From CAYXTI01 sp964468495 (GTDB lineage: Bacteria > Pseudomonadota > Alphaproteobacteria > Rickettsiales > Rickettsiaceae), in assembly GCA_964468495.1 (NCBI GenBank), contig CAYXTI010000015.1:1-64000 (forward strand): a DNA stretch of 64,000 nucleotides, read 5' to 3'. Shown in pieces: positions 19,482-29,682 of the stretch. The notes beneath the pieces were generated by a model. The model ran no database searches. It was not told the origin of the DNA and saw only the letters and a list, made by a program, of their open reading frames with translations. Position 1 is the first letter of the stretch, and each line of letters starts with the position of its first letter. The position numbers were made by a program, and so were the translations under genes.

Positions 19482-20723
19482 TTATAAATCTAATAATAAC
19501 CTCTCAGGATTCTCTATAGCCTCTTTTATTTTTATTAAAAATGTTACAGCATCTTTACCATCAATAATTCTATGATCATATGACAAAGCTGTATACATCA
19601 TAGGTCTAATTTCTATTCGACCGTCAACAGCTATAGGCCTTTGCTGATTATTATGCAGTCCTATAATTGCTGTTTGTGGTGGATTAATAATAGGAGTAGA
19701 AAAAAGGGAGCCATAAATCCCTCCATTAGTAATAGAAAATGTTCCTCCACTTAAATCTGATATAGATAATTTTCCTTCACGAGCTTTTACAGCTAGCCTA
19801 CTTAATTCTTTCTCAATATCAGAAAAAGTTAATTTATTACATTCTCTTATTACTGGGACTACTAACCCTTGATTTGTTCCTACCGCAATACCTATGTCAT
19901 AATAATACTTATAAATAATATCCTCTTCACTAATTTCTGCATTGACAGAAGGAACTTCTTTTAAAGCATTTACTACAGCTTTTACAAAAAAAGACATAAA
20001 ACCTAATTTTACATTATATTTATTGATAAAATCCTCACGGTATTTGCTACGTAAAGCAATAACATAACTCATATCAATTTCATTAAAAGTTGTTAAAATT
20101 GCCGCTGTATTCTGAGACTGTTTTAATCTTTGTGCTATTGTTTTACGTAAACGAGATAATTTAACTTTTTTTACTGGTCTATCTAGATTTATATCTACAC
20201 TTACAGGTTCTTCATAGACTTTTTTTGATTTTCTTTCTTCAATTGCATTTATAACATCTCCTTTATTAATTCTACCATCTTTTCCACTACCTATGATATT
20301 ATTGGCTAATAAATCATGTTCTGCAACCATCCTTTTTACTGATGGAGGCATAGTTGATAACTTATCTGCTAATTTATTTTCTACTAATAAACTGGTAATA
20401 CTTGTTTCTTCTTTAGTATTGATTTCTTTTTTAGGAATAGTATGACTATCGGTCTTTTCTATAGAATTTTGTAATAAACTGCTTGATGCATTAATTATTC
20501 CCACTACTTCTCCAACATTTACTGTATCGCCTTCTTTTTTACTAATAGACTCTATAATCCCATTTGATAATGCATTAATCTCTAAAGTTACTTTTTCTGT
20601 CTCTATTTCTAATAATAATTCATCTACTTTTACACTATTTCCAACTTCTTTATACCATTTTGCTATTGTTGCTTCAGATACTGATTCCCCTAGAACTGGA
20701 ATTACTATTTCATTTTTTATCAT
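19482..20723 (-). CDS. sucB: Dihydrolipoyl succinyltransferase, E2 of 2-oxoglutarate dehydrogenase
   Basis: Core enzyme passing the succinyl group from lipoate to CoA in the TCA cycle. Order of domains: lipoyl domain (VPVLGESVSEATIAKW, lipoylated Lys in EIETEKVTLEI), Ser/Thr-rich linker, a peripheral-subunit-binding domain (PPSVKRMVAEHDL...GSGKDGRINKGDV), and the catalytic domain ending in SYDHRIIDGKDAV with the active His and Asp. I start at ATG 20723 because GGAG lies 9 bases upstream; the frame can be extended five codons to a TTG at 20738. It follows sucA on the same strand. Confidence 0.95.
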   Translation of the reverse strand: MIKNEIVIPVLGESVSEATIAKWYKEVGNSVKVDELLLEIETEKVTLEINALSNGIIESISKKEGDTVNVGEVVGIINASSSLLQNSIEKTDSHTIPKKEINTKEETSITSLLVENKLADKLSTMPPSVKRMVAEHDLLANNIIGSGKDGRINKGDVINAIEERKSKKVYEEPVSVDINLDRPVKKVKLSRLRKTIAQRLKQSQNTAAILTTFNEIDMSYVIALRSKYREDFINKYNVKLGFMSFFVKAVVNALKEVPSVNAEISEEDIIYKYYYDIGIAVGTNQGLVVPVIRECNKLTFSDIEKELSRLAVKAREGKLSISDLSGGTFSITNGGIYGSLFSTPIINPPQTAIIGLHNNQQRPIAVDGRIEIRPMMYTALSYDHRIIDGKDAVTFLIKIKEAIENPERLLLDL

Positions 20724-20773
20724 TTTACTTTTCTCCAACTTAATATTTTTAATACTAGACTATATAATTTTAT

Positions 20774-23605
20774 TTATAATAAAGCCCTATCTAAGAGAGC
20801 TTGTTGTTGCTGATTATGAATAGATTGATATCCTACAGCAGGAGATGCTGATGACTCTTTTCCTACATAACGAATGTTTTTTTCGATACCAACTTCATAT
20901 AATGCACGATTAATCTTTTCACCAATATACTGCCAAGCTCCCATATTTTTTGGTTCTTCTTGTACCCATAAAAAATCTTTAGCTTGTTTATACTTTACTA
21001 GCAATTTTTTTATCAATACTGTATCCAAAGGATATAGCTGTTCTATTCTAATGATAGCAACATTATTAATCTTCTTTTTTCTACGCATATCAAGTATCTC
21101 ATAATATAGTTTTCCCGTACAAAATATAACTTTTTTTACTAAATTTAGCTTTATAGTTATTTTATCAATTTCATCAATAATAGAAATAAAATAAGTCCCT
21201 TCATCAATTTCATCTATATTAGATACTGCTAGCTTATTACGCAATATTGACTTAGGTGACATTACTATTAGCGGTTTTTTAATACTACTTTTCACTTGTC
21301 TACGTAGTAAATGAAAGATTGATGATGGCGTAGTAGGATAAACTACTTGAATATTGCTCTGAGCAGCTATTTGTAAAAATCTTTCTAATCTTGCAGAACT
21401 ATGTTCAGGACCCTGTCCCTCAAATCCATGAGGTAATAATACAACAAGTCCACTAGTAATTCTCCATTTAGACTCTGCAGCAGAAATAAATTGATCAAAA
21501 ATAATCTGTGCCCCATTAGCAAAATCGCCAAATTGTGCTTCCCAAATAACTAACTTTTCTCTAGAATATAATGAATAACCATATTCAAACCCTAGGACTC
21601 CATACTCAGATAAATTACTATCTGCTATCTCAAAGAAAGCTTGTTCTTTTGATAAATTATTAAGTGGTTGATATATAGATAAATCACTCTGACTATGTAA
21701 TATAGCATGCCTATGAGAAAAAGTTCCTCTTTCTACATCTTGACCAGTCAATCTAATAGCTACTTTTTCAGCTAGTATAGATGCAAATGCTAACTGTTCA
21801 GCACAAGCCCAATCTATTAACCCTTTCTCAATAACTTCTTTAGACCTCAAACTTAATAATTTTTGTAATTTTTTATTTAAATCAAAATTATTAGGAATCT
21901 TAGATAACTGATTAACTAATAGTTGTATTTGTACTTTAGTTACACCTGTTATAACAGGACTAACATCAAACTGATTAAGTTTTCTATTATTACTTTCTAT
22001 ATTATCTATTTTTACAATATCATTAGAAGCTTTAGCAAAATCTTCATCTAATTTCATCTTACATTGTTGTTGTAATAATGTATAAGCATTATTAGTTAAA
22101 ATATTATCTGCTATTAACTTATTACTATATGCTAAAGACAAAGAAATCTTGTTATTAATAACATTATACATAATGCTCTGTGTATACATTGGATCATCTC
22201 CTTCATTATGACCATATTTTCTATAACATACTACATCAATCACTACATCTTTATGAAATTTTTGATGATATTGATAAGCAATATTCACTGTTTTAATTAC
22301 AGCTTCTATATCATCACCATTTACATGTAATATTGGTGCATCTATTATTTTTGCAATCTCTGTGCAATACCTTCCTGCTCTATAATCTTTAGTATCTGCT
22401 GTAAATCCTATCTGATTATTAATAATTATATGAATAATTCCACCTACATTATAAGATTTCAATTGCGACATAATTAAACTTTCAGAAACAACTCCTTGTC
22501 CACAAAACGCTGCATCTCCATGCATTAAAATTCCAGCTATTTTAATACGATCTGTATCATTTATTTTATCTTGTTTTGCTCTTACTATACCTGCTAATAT
22601 TGGATTAATAGCTTCTAAATGAGAAGGATTAGACATTAAAGACAAGTGTATTTTACTCCCAGATCTAGTATTTTTATCTACCTCCCAACCCATGTGATAC
22701 TTTACATCCCCAGATATTCCTAATTCATAATTATAATCATTACTTCTTCCCATAAATTCTGAAAAAATAGTTTTATATGGCTTTTCCATTACTTTTGTTA
22801 AAGTAGATAACCGACCACGATGCGCAAGACCTAAAACTATTTCTTGTACGCCATTTTTAGCCAACTTATCAATCAACTCATTAAGAGCTATAACAGAAGA
22901 TTCTCCTCCTTCTATAGAAAATCTTTTTGCACCTGGAAATTTTTTATGTAAATATTGTTCAAAACTTTCAATTTCTAATAAATCAAATAAAAAATCTCTT
23001 TTTTCTTGAGCAGAAAAACATTCTTTAGTATATAAGTTTTCAAAATCATTATAAAGCCAATTCCTCTCATCTTTATCCTTAACATGACTAAATTCACAAC
23101 CTATACTACCTAAATATATTGTATCTAGCTTATTTACTAATTCATTAAAATTATTACATTTATTAAAAGCACTAAAACACTGTTCTTCTATAGAAAACTC
23201 CATGTTATTATCATTATTTGTTAATCCAAAATCTTCTAAAGCTAAATTCAATTGAGTCTTAGAGCATTTTTTTTCTAAAGATAGTGGATCTAAATTTGCT
23301 AATAAATGGCCCCGATCACGATAAGACGTAATCATCATTTGAGCTTTAAACATAATAAGCTCTTGATTTCTTAACATAAGAATATTACTATCCTTTACTA
23401 TATTTGAAGATCGATTCTCTGCTCCTTTAGAAGAGATAATCCTTGCTTTAGTGTTAACAGGAGAACAAGCTCCCATTTTATCAAAAAATGAAATCCAGCT
23501 TTTATCTATAGATTCTGGAAATTTTAAATATTGTTGATATAGCTCTTCTATAAAAACAGAATTACTAATGAATAAAAAACTTGTTGAATCCATTTTACCA
23601 TCCAT
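20774..23605 (-). CDS. sucA: 2-oxoglutarate dehydrogenase E1
   Basis: Thiamine-diphosphate enzyme that decarboxylates 2-oxoglutarate and reductively succinylates the E2 lipoyl group. The 943 residues match the family (about 930). Visible are the N-terminal E2-binding segment (SVFIEELYQQYLKFPES), GLAHRGRLSTLTKVM, GDAAFCGQGVV, the ThDP motif region HVNGDDIEAV...NNQIGF, KYGHNEGDDP, and the transketolase C-terminal part (EGQGPEHSSARLERFLQ). A second in-frame ATG at 23593 could be the real start. Confidence 0.96.
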   Translation of the reverse strand: MDGKMDSTSFLFISNSVFIEELYQQYLKFPESIDKSWISFFDKMGACSPVNTKARIISSKGAENRSSNIVKDSNILMLRNQELIMFKAQMMITSYRDRGHLLANLDPLSLEKKCSKTQLNLALEDFGLTNNDNNMEFSIEEQCFSAFNKCNNFNELVNKLDTIYLGSIGCEFSHVKDKDERNWLYNDFENLYTKECFSAQEKRDFLFDLLEIESFEQYLHKKFPGAKRFSIEGGESSVIALNELIDKLAKNGVQEIVLGLAHRGRLSTLTKVMEKPYKTIFSEFMGRSNDYNYELGISGDVKYHMGWEVDKNTRSGSKIHLSLMSNPSHLEAINPILAGIVRAKQDKINDTDRIKIAGILMHGDAAFCGQGVVSESLIMSQLKSYNVGGIIHIIINNQIGFTADTKDYRAGRYCTEIAKIIDAPILHVNGDDIEAVIKTVNIAYQYHQKFHKDVVIDVVCYRKYGHNEGDDPMYTQSIMYNVINNKISLSLAYSNKLIADNILTNNAYTLLQQQCKMKLDEDFAKASNDIVKIDNIESNNRKLNQFDVSPVITGVTKVQIQLLVNQLSKIPNNFDLNKKLQKLLSLRSKEVIEKGLIDWACAEQLAFASILAEKVAIRLTGQDVERGTFSHRHAILHSQSDLSIYQPLNNLSKEQAFFEIADSNLSEYGVLGFEYGYSLYSREKLVIWEAQFGDFANGAQIIFDQFISAAESKWRITSGLVVLLPHGFEGQGPEHSSARLERFLQIAAQSNIQVVYPTTPSSIFHLLRRQVKSSIKKPLIVMSPKSILRNKLAVSNIDEIDEGTYFISIIDEIDKITIKLNLVKKVIFCTGKLYYEILDMRRKKKINNVAIIRIEQLYPLDTVLIKKLLVKYKQAKDFLWVQEEPKNMGAWQYIGEKINRALYEVGIEKNIRYVGKESSASPAVGYQSIHNQQQQALLDRALL

Positions 23606-23802
23606 GCAATATACCTACTTATGTGCTTTGAAATAACTTATACTTATAATATAGTTTGAAATAGTTTAATTTATATATTACCAATATAGCAATAAAAATA
23701 ACTTATTTTCAAGAAAAACAGTATTTTTATTACTAAAATATTACTTATATTATTAACCTTATCTACAAATAATCCAGCTTCTACATTCCATCTAATGCTA
23801 AT

Positions 23803-23846
23803 AAAAAAATAGTTATTATCTATAGTTATTATCTATAATAACTATA
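23803..23846 (-). terminator. Rho-independent terminator of gyrB with a duplicated stem arm
   Basis: Read on the minus strand just after the gyrB stop, TATAGTTATTA (complement of 23836-23846) can pair with either of two copies of its complement, at 23821-23831 or 23809-23819. The distal copy is followed at once by seven T residues (23803-23809). The 13-bp unit ATAGTTATTATCT is tandemly repeated at 23809-23834 on the plus strand, giving two alternative hairpins. Confidence 0.6.
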
Positions 23847-23852
23847 TATTTT

Positions 23853-26264
23853 TTATACATCTAAATTAGTAACATTCAATGAATTAGCATGAATAAAATT
23901 CCTGCGTGGTTCTACTACACTACCCATTAAAGTAGAAATAACTTCCTCAGCTTCATCAATATCATCAATTTTAATTTGTAGTAAGCTTCTTGTGTTAGGA
24001 TCTAAGGTAGTATCCCATAATTGATCTGCATTCATCTCTCCTAGCCCCTTAAATCTTTGTATAAAAAGGCCTTTTTTTCCTTTATCAATAATAATAGACA
24101 TTAATTGAGTAGGACGCGATATAATATAATCATCCGAACTAACACAAAAAACAAAATCTTGATTAAAACTATCTAGTAATTCCTCAGCTTTACTTTTTAA
24201 ATTAATAAATTCCTGAGAGTTAAGTTGATCAAAATAAATAATATTACTGTTTTTAATACCTCGAACAAAACGGAAAAAGTTAATATAATTCTTTCCAAAA
24301 TCAATATCCCAATCTGTTTTATCTAGTTCCTTTGATAAATTATAAAGCTTAGAAACAGCCTTCATTAAAATTTCTTTCTTATCTTGTATAAAAAAATATT
24401 GATTTAGCAAATTACTAATAGCAAGCATCTCTAATATATCCCTATTAAAAGAATAGCTAGAAGCATTTTCTAAAGCCACTAAAAATCTTTCCACATTTTC
24501 TATAAAATCTTCCAATCGGGAAGATATAATTTTTTTACCACTGCTAAGAATTATAAAACTATCATTTAATACTATCTTTTTTAGATAGCTCAATAAAGCT
24601 TGCTCATTCTTTAAATATATTTCTTTGTTACTTCCTTTCTTAATTTTATATAATGGAGGTTGAGCAATATATAAATGCCCATTATCAATTAACAATTTCA
24701 TATAGCGATAAAAAAATGTTATAAGCAGAGTTCTAATATGAGAACCATCAACATCTGCATCAGTCATAATAATAATTTTATGGTATCTTAATTTTGCTAA
24801 ATCAAAATCACTGCTACCAATATTTGTTCCAAGAGCAGTTATTAACGTTCCTATTTGATCTGATACTAACATTTTATCAAATCTTACTCTCTCTACATTC
24901 ATAATCTTTCCTCTTAGTGGCAATATAGCTTGAGTTTTACGATCACGCCCTTGTTTTGCTGTTCCACCAGCAGAATCGCCCTCAACAATAAATAATTCAG
25001 CCTTCTCTGGATTACGCTCTTGACAATCTGCTAACTTGCCTGGTAAATTTGATACCTCTAGAGCACTTTTACGTCTAGTTAACTCTCTAGCTCTCTTTGC
25101 AGCTTCCCTTGCTTTTGATGCTTCATATATTTTATCAATAATTATTTTAGCTTCTGACGGATGCTCTTCAAACCATTCCAATAATTTATTATACACAGCA
25201 GATTCTACTACTACCCTTACTTCAGAGGATACTAGCTTATCTTTTGTCTGAGATGAAAATTTAGGATCAGGAACTTTCACAGACAATACACAAGCTAACC
25301 CTTCACGTATATCATCACCAATAAAATTCACTTTATACTTTTTGTTTAAATTATCTTTTTCAAGATAAGTATTAACAGCCCTAGTAAGAGCAACTTTATA
25401 CGCTGATAAATGAACACCTCCATCCTTTTGTCTAATATTATTAGTAAAACAAATAATATTTTCATGATAAGATTCATTCCAATGCATAGCACATTCAAAT
25501 GTTATCCCTTTTTTATCGTCATTAGATTTTAAACAAATTGATTTATGCAAAACTGTCTTATTACGATCAATGAATTGTACATATTCTTCAATTCCACCTG
25601 TATAATGAAATACAGCTTCTTTAATATCAATACGCCTCTGATCAACAAAATTAATTTTTATTCCAGTCGTTAAAAAAGCTAACTCTCTTAACCTATGTTC
25701 AATAGTTGAAAAAGAAAACTCAGTAATCTTAAAAATACTACTTGATGGAAGAAAAGTTATTTCTGTTCCAGTTTTATTAACATTTTTATCGACTAAAGCT
25801 AAAGGTTTCTTAGATTTGCCATTTTCAAAATGAATACAATATTCATTATTATTACGCCAAATACGTAATTCTAACCAAGATGATAAAGCATTTACAGCTG
25901 ATACTCCTACTCCATGAAGACCTCCAGAGACTTTATATGAATTTTGATCAAATTTTCCTCCAGAATGCAAATGAGTCATAATTACTTCTGCAGCTGAGAT
26001 CCCCTCGCTTTTATGTATATCGACTGGAACACCCCTACCATTATCTCTAACAGTAACTGATCCATCTGCTTTTAGAGTAATATCTATTATATCACAATAA
26101 CCAGCAAGAGATTCATCTATAGCATTATCTATAACTTCATACAACATATGATGTAGTCCTGTCCCATCATCAGTATCACCTATATACATTCCAGGTCTTT
26201 TTTGGACAGCTTCTAAACCTTTTAATACCTTAATGTCATCGGCTAAATATTCCTTTTGAGTCAT
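23853..26264 (-). CDS. gyrB: DNA gyrase subunit B
   Basis: ATPase subunit of gyrase, which introduces negative supercoils. Of 803 residues, the GHKL ATPase domain shows EVIDNAIDESLAG, VRDNGRGVPVD and GGLHGVGVSAVNALS. The transducer domain follows. The TOPRIM domain has LFIVEGDSAGGTAKQGRD and MTDADVDGSHIRT. The C-terminal end has QRFKGLGEMNADQLW. ATG 26264 is preceded by weak A-rich sequence. A rho-independent terminator lies immediately downstream. Confidence 0.97.
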   Translation of the reverse strand: MTQKEYLADDIKVLKGLEAVQKRPGMYIGDTDDGTGLHHMLYEVIDNAIDESLAGYCDIIDITLKADGSVTVRDNGRGVPVDIHKSEGISAAEVIMTHLHSGGKFDQNSYKVSGGLHGVGVSAVNALSSWLELRIWRNNNEYCIHFENGKSKKPLALVDKNVNKTGTEITFLPSSSIFKITEFSFSTIEHRLRELAFLTTGIKINFVDQRRIDIKEAVFHYTGGIEEYVQFIDRNKTVLHKSICLKSNDDKKGITFECAMHWNESYHENIICFTNNIRQKDGGVHLSAYKVALTRAVNTYLEKDNLNKKYKVNFIGDDIREGLACVLSVKVPDPKFSSQTKDKLVSSEVRVVVESAVYNKLLEWFEEHPSEAKIIIDKIYEASKAREAAKRARELTRRKSALEVSNLPGKLADCQERNPEKAELFIVEGDSAGGTAKQGRDRKTQAILPLRGKIMNVERVRFDKMLVSDQIGTLITALGTNIGSSDFDLAKLRYHKIIIMTDADVDGSHIRTLLITFFYRYMKLLIDNGHLYIAQPPLYKIKKGSNKEIYLKNEQALLSYLKKIVLNDSFIILSSGKKIISSRLEDFIENVERFLVALENASSYSFNRDILEMLAISNLLNQYFFIQDKKEILMKAVSKLYNLSKELDKTDWDIDFGKNYINFFRFVRGIKNSNIIYFDQLNSQEFINLKSKAEELLDSFNQDFVFCVSSDDYIISRPTQLMSIIIDKGKKGLFIQRFKGLGEMNADQLWDTTLDPNTRSLLQIKIDDIDEAEEVISTLMGSVVEPRRNFIHANSLNVTNLDV

Positions 26265-26392
26265 TTTTTTTACAAATTATACGATTAAATACTTATTTAA
26301 GAGAATAAAAAAATTTTATTTTAAATTATATTATCCTATAATATATAAGAAAACTTATAGTAAATACAACAAAAATTATAGAGACCTATCTT

Positions 26393-27244
26393 ATGCAATC
26401 GCTTTCTTTTATTCCTATATTACAATTAGTTAACTCTTATGATATTATTTTAATGGATATTTGGGGTGTAATTATAGAAGGAGATCAACCATATTCCGGC
26501 GTAGTAAAAATAATTAACCAAATAATTTATAAGAAAAAAGTCTATTTTATATCTAATGTTCCTATCCCAAGCTATCAGATAAAAATAAAATTAGAGAGCT
26601 ATGGAATACTTAACATTAAAGAGTCGCAAATTATTACATCTGGAGATGTAACTAGAAAAGTTATTGCTGATTTATCAAAATCTACAAAACCAATAATCTA
26701 TCATTTAGGAGAAGATAAGAATAATACATTACTATCCAACATTGATTATATTGCTACAGATAATATTAATGAAGCTACCATATTTTTGCTTAGTTTATAC
26801 AGAAATGCCACTGACCCTATAGATGATATTCATCAAATCTTACAACAAGCATTAAAAAACAACCTAACAACTATTTGCTCTAATCCTGATATTATAACTC
26901 CTAATCATGGTACAATGATTTATTGTGCTGGATATTTTGCTAAAATATTTGAAAAATTAGGAGGAAAAGTAATATATACAGGAAAACCAGAAATAACCAT
27001 TTATAATTTTATTTTTCAAAAAGAAAAAACTACTAAAAAAGATAAAATATTAATGGTTGGAGACACTTTTGAAACCGATATACTAGGGGCTTACAAAGCT
27101 AATGTTCACTCAGCATTAGTAACAAGCGGTAATACATTAAGAATTCATAATAGCTATAATTCTATCAGTAAAAAAATAAAAGCTATTACAAAATATGCAT
27201 ACAATATAGGAATTATCCCTACATATATAACACAAATTCACTAA
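26393..27244 (+). CDS. HAD-superfamily class IIA protein, TIGR01459-like
   Basis: A 283-residue HAD protein of the type common in alphaproteobacteria beside conserved housekeeping genes. Motif I reads MDIWGVIIEG with the nucleophile Asp22; the position of the usual second Asp is Trp, as is typical of this subfamily. Motif II is VYFISNVP, motif III lies near YTGKPE, and motif IV is MVGDTFETDILGAYKANV. The cap placement (C2a) fits. Substrate is not known; sugar phosphates or nucleotides are general guesses. tsaE follows within a few bases, so they are probably co-transcribed. Confidence 0.82.
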   Translation: MQSLSFIPILQLVNSYDIILMDIWGVIIEGDQPYSGVVKIINQIIYKKKVYFISNVPIPSYQIKIKLESYGILNIKESQIITSGDVTRKVIADLSKSTKPIIYHLGEDKNNTLLSNIDYIATDNINEATIFLLSLYRNATDPIDDIHQILQQALKNNLTTICSNPDIITPNHGTMIYCAGYFAKIFEKLGGKVIYTGKPEITIYNFIFQKEKTTKKDKILMVGDTFETDILGAYKANVHSALVTSGNTLRIHNSYNSISKKIKAITKYAYNIGIIPTYITQIH

Positions 27245-27256
27245 ATATAATTGATT

Positions 27257-27685
27257 ATGATAACTATAAATAACTTAGTTATTAACAATAAAACTGAATC
27301 AATAGCTCTATCAAAAACAATAGCTACTTATATCAAAGCTAAAACTATAATCGCTTTTTTAGGTGATTTAGGTAGTGGCAAGACTTTTTTTTGTCGACAT
27401 ATCATAAAAGAAATATGTGGAAAAAAAACTCAAGTTAGTAGCCCTACTTATAATCTTCTTAATACCTACTACAGAGAAAACTTCATTATATATCATTTTG
27501 ACTTATACAGATTAAATCATTATACAGAAATATATGAACTTGGATTTGAGCAAGCACTAAATAATCAAGTAATTTTAATAGAATGGCCTGAAATTATTTT
27601 ACATCTTCTTCCTAATAACACTACTTTTTTTAATATTCAAAAAGCTAGTAATAATAAAAGAAAAATTACTATTACTACCAAATAA
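27257..27685 (+). CDS. tsaE: tRNA threonylcarbamoyladenosine biosynthesis ATPase TsaE
   Basis: P-loop ATPase that works with TsaB and TsaD to make t6A37 in ANN-decoding tRNAs. The 142 residues carry Walker A GDLGSGKTFF (36-45), the SSPTYNLLNTY segment, and IYHFDLYRL and ILIEWPE, all typical of the family. I start at ATG 27257; a TTG six bases upstream is also possible. It is short but complete (E. coli 153). Confidence 0.92.
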   Translation: MITINNLVINNKTESIALSKTIATYIKAKTIIAFLGDLGSGKTFFCRHIIKEICGKKTQVSSPTYNLLNTYYRENFIIYHFDLYRLNHYTEIYELGFEQALNNQVILIEWPEIILHLLPNNTTFFNIQKASNNKRKITITTK

Positions 27686-28045
27686 CAAAATATATTTAAC
27701 TAAAAAATTAAGCTCTTAAAAAGCTCTTATGATTAAAGAATAATATATCGTATAGTTTAACAAAAAGTTAAATCATTTAGCTATTCTCATTAACAACTAT
27801 AATTTTTAGCGAAATACTTGTATAAAATATAAATTTATATATAATCAAGACATAAATTAACTACAAATAAATAAGCTAAGCAAGCAAAAATTATCAAAAG
27901 ATTTATAAAATTGAAGTTATATAGAATATTATTACAGCTATTTAATATTCTCAATATAGTGTTAGCTTTTTTATAAATTATATTTAAGTATTTTAACAAA
28001 TGCTATTAGCTCTTGATTAATAAAAACTATATTATTCAAAATATA
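27686..28045. other. Leader region before rpmI-rplT
   Basis: 360 bp without a gene. infC, which usually precedes rpmI, is absent here. The stretch holds a short direct repeat AAGCTCTTA (27710-27730 area), a possible promoter at 27818-27845 and an untranslated leader of about 190 nt. In many bacteria L20 represses this operon through a leader structure, but I could not identify such a fold here. Confidence 0.4.
27818..27845 (+). promoter_or_regulatory. rpmI: Possible sigma-70 promoter for rpmI-rplT
   Basis: TTGTAT (27818-27823) and a perfect TATAAT (27840-27845) are separated by 16 bp, about 200 bp upstream of rpmI. In such AT-rich DNA, -10-like boxes occur by chance, so this is only a candidate. 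Confidence 0.3.
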
Positions 28046-28246
28046 ATGCCAAAAGTAAAAACGCACTCTGGGGCAAAAAAACGCTTTAAATTAACTACGA
28101 ATGGTAAATTAAAATCATCACAAGCTGGTAAACAACATTTTATGAGGCGTCGTACTAAAGCGCAATTACGTAATCAAAGAGGTACAACAATTTTAGCCCC
28201 TCAAGATGCAAAAAGAGTGATAAAAGTTTTCTTCCCTAATCGATAG
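28046..28246 (+). CDS. rpmI: Ribosomal protein L35 (bL35)
   Basis: Large-subunit protein of 66 residues, very basic, starting MPKVKTHSGAKKRFKLT and containing KQHFMRRRTKAQLRN, both family hallmarks. The ATG at 28046 is chosen because the conserved sequence starts there; the frame extends 11 codons upstream without likeness. It forms the usual pair with rplT. Confidence 0.95.
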   Translation: MPKVKTHSGAKKRFKLTTNGKLKSSQAGKQHFMRRRTKAQLRNQRGTTILAPQDAKRVIKVFFPNR

Positions 28247-28319
28247 TCTAATAGACATCTAAATTAAAATTACTTATAATAAAATTTATTTCACATAATA
28301 ATTATAATGTTAAAGAATC

Positions 28320-28670
28320 ATGACAAGAGTAAAATCAGGAAAAATATCTAAAAATAGGCATAAGAAAGTATTACAAATCACAAAAGGTTTTCGTGGAAGA
28401 AATAAAAATTGCTTTCGTATAGCTATTGAAAAGGCAGAAAAGGCTCTTTCTTATTCATACAGAGATAGAAGAACAAAAAAAAGAACCATAAGAAGCTTAT
28501 GGATACAAAGAATTAATGCTGGAGTTCGTAAATATGGCATGACTTATTCAGAATTTATGGGTAAAATAAAAAAAATATCTATTAAATTAGATCGAAAAAT
28601 ATTGGCTGAGTTAGCGGTAAATAATCAAATAAGTTTTCAACAAATAGCTGAACAGGCTAAAAATATCTAA
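28320..28670 (+). CDS. rplT: Ribosomal protein L20 (bL20)
   Basis: Large-subunit assembly protein of 116 residues, starting MTRVKSGKISKNRHKKVL with the conserved GFRGRNKNCFRIA and RDRRTKKRTIRSLWIQRINAGVR segments. It binds 23S rRNA early in 50S assembly and in many bacteria represses its own operon. It follows rpmI by 73 bp. Confidence 0.96.
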   Translation: MTRVKSGKISKNRHKKVLQITKGFRGRNKNCFRIAIEKAEKALSYSYRDRRTKKRTIRSLWIQRINAGVRKYGMTYSEFMGKIKKISIKLDRKILAELAVNNQISFQQIAEQAKNI

Positions 28671-28766
28671 TTTTAATTTTCAATTTCTATTATAAAAAAT
28701 ACTATTATCTATAGTTTATTTAGAAATAATAACTAGCACTTTTATAAATATAACAAACACTTATCA

Positions 28767-29672
28767 ATGAAAATTTTTCCTCTAGGATCAATGTTTTTTT
28801 CTCAAAATTTTAATTTTGTAGGAGTAAGAAGGATTAGTTACGGTCTCTCTATATTATTATTGATATTAAGTATTATATTTATAATTACTATAAAATTTAA
28901 CTTTGGCATTGATTTTATAGGAGGGATTAATATTGAATTAAAAGTAAATACAACACCAGACTTAGCATTAATAAGAGAAATATTAAAAAAGCTAAACATT
29001 GGAGAAATAATATTGCAAAATATTGGTACTAAAGAAAATTTAGCAATTAAGATAGGAAATATTAATAAAGAATTTGTAAACCATAATATTGATTTAATAA
29101 AAAATACTCTAATGGAGCAATTACCATACGCTGTTGATTTTCGTAAAATTGATTTTGTTGGTCCTCAGATAGGACATGAAATAATAAAATCATCTGCTAT
29201 AGCAATATTATTGTCTTTTTTTTCTATAATAATCTACATTTGGATAAGATTCGATTTAATCTTTGGAGTTGGTATAATAATATCATTAATACATGATATT
29301 ATCTTATGTTTAGGATTTATGAGTATCTCACAACTAGATTTTAATCTAAGCAGTGTTGCAGCTATTTTAACTATACTCGGATATTCCGTAAACGACTCAG
29401 TGGTAATTTATGATAGAATTAGAGAAAATTTAAAAAAATATTCCCAGAATGATATAATTAAATTAATAAATATAAGTATTAATGAAACATTATCAAGAAC
29501 TATTATTACTGTAGTTACAACACTAATTGCTAATCTAGCTTTAATTATATTTGGTGGAGCTGCAATAAAAAGTTTTAGTATATTAGTTTTTGTTGGTATT
29601 ATAATTGGAACTTATTCTTCAATATTTATTTCTGCACCTATTTTATTACTATTAAAATCTAATAAAATCTAA
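28767..29672 (+). CDS. secF: Protein translocase subunit SecF
   Basis: Inner-membrane partner of SecD that uses the proton-motive force to help complete export through SecYEG. The 301 residues have six expected membrane segments. The FNFGIDFIGGINIELKV motif follows the first one. DFVGPQIGHEIIKSSAIAIL precedes helix 2, and the SecF core TILGYSVNDSVVIYDRIREN follows. secD is not adjacent, so the two are encoded separately here. Confidence 0.95.
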   Translation: MKIFPLGSMFFSQNFNFVGVRRISYGLSILLLILSIIFIITIKFNFGIDFIGGINIELKVNTTPDLALIREILKKLNIGEIILQNIGTKENLAIKIGNINKEFVNHNIDLIKNTLMEQLPYAVDFRKIDFVGPQIGHEIIKSSAIAILLSFFSIIIYIWIRFDLIFGVGIIISLIHDIILCLGFMSISQLDFNLSSVAAILTILGYSVNDSVVIYDRIRENLKKYSQNDIIKLINISINETLSRTIITVVTTLIANLALIIFGGAAIKSFSILVFVGIIIGTYSSIFISAPILLLLKSNKI

Positions 29673-29682
29673 TAAAATTGCT

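Noticed and set aside
26456..26470. Missing second Asp in the HAD protein as a lesion
   Set aside because: Trp at this place (DxWGV) is the normal form in this class IIA subfamily.
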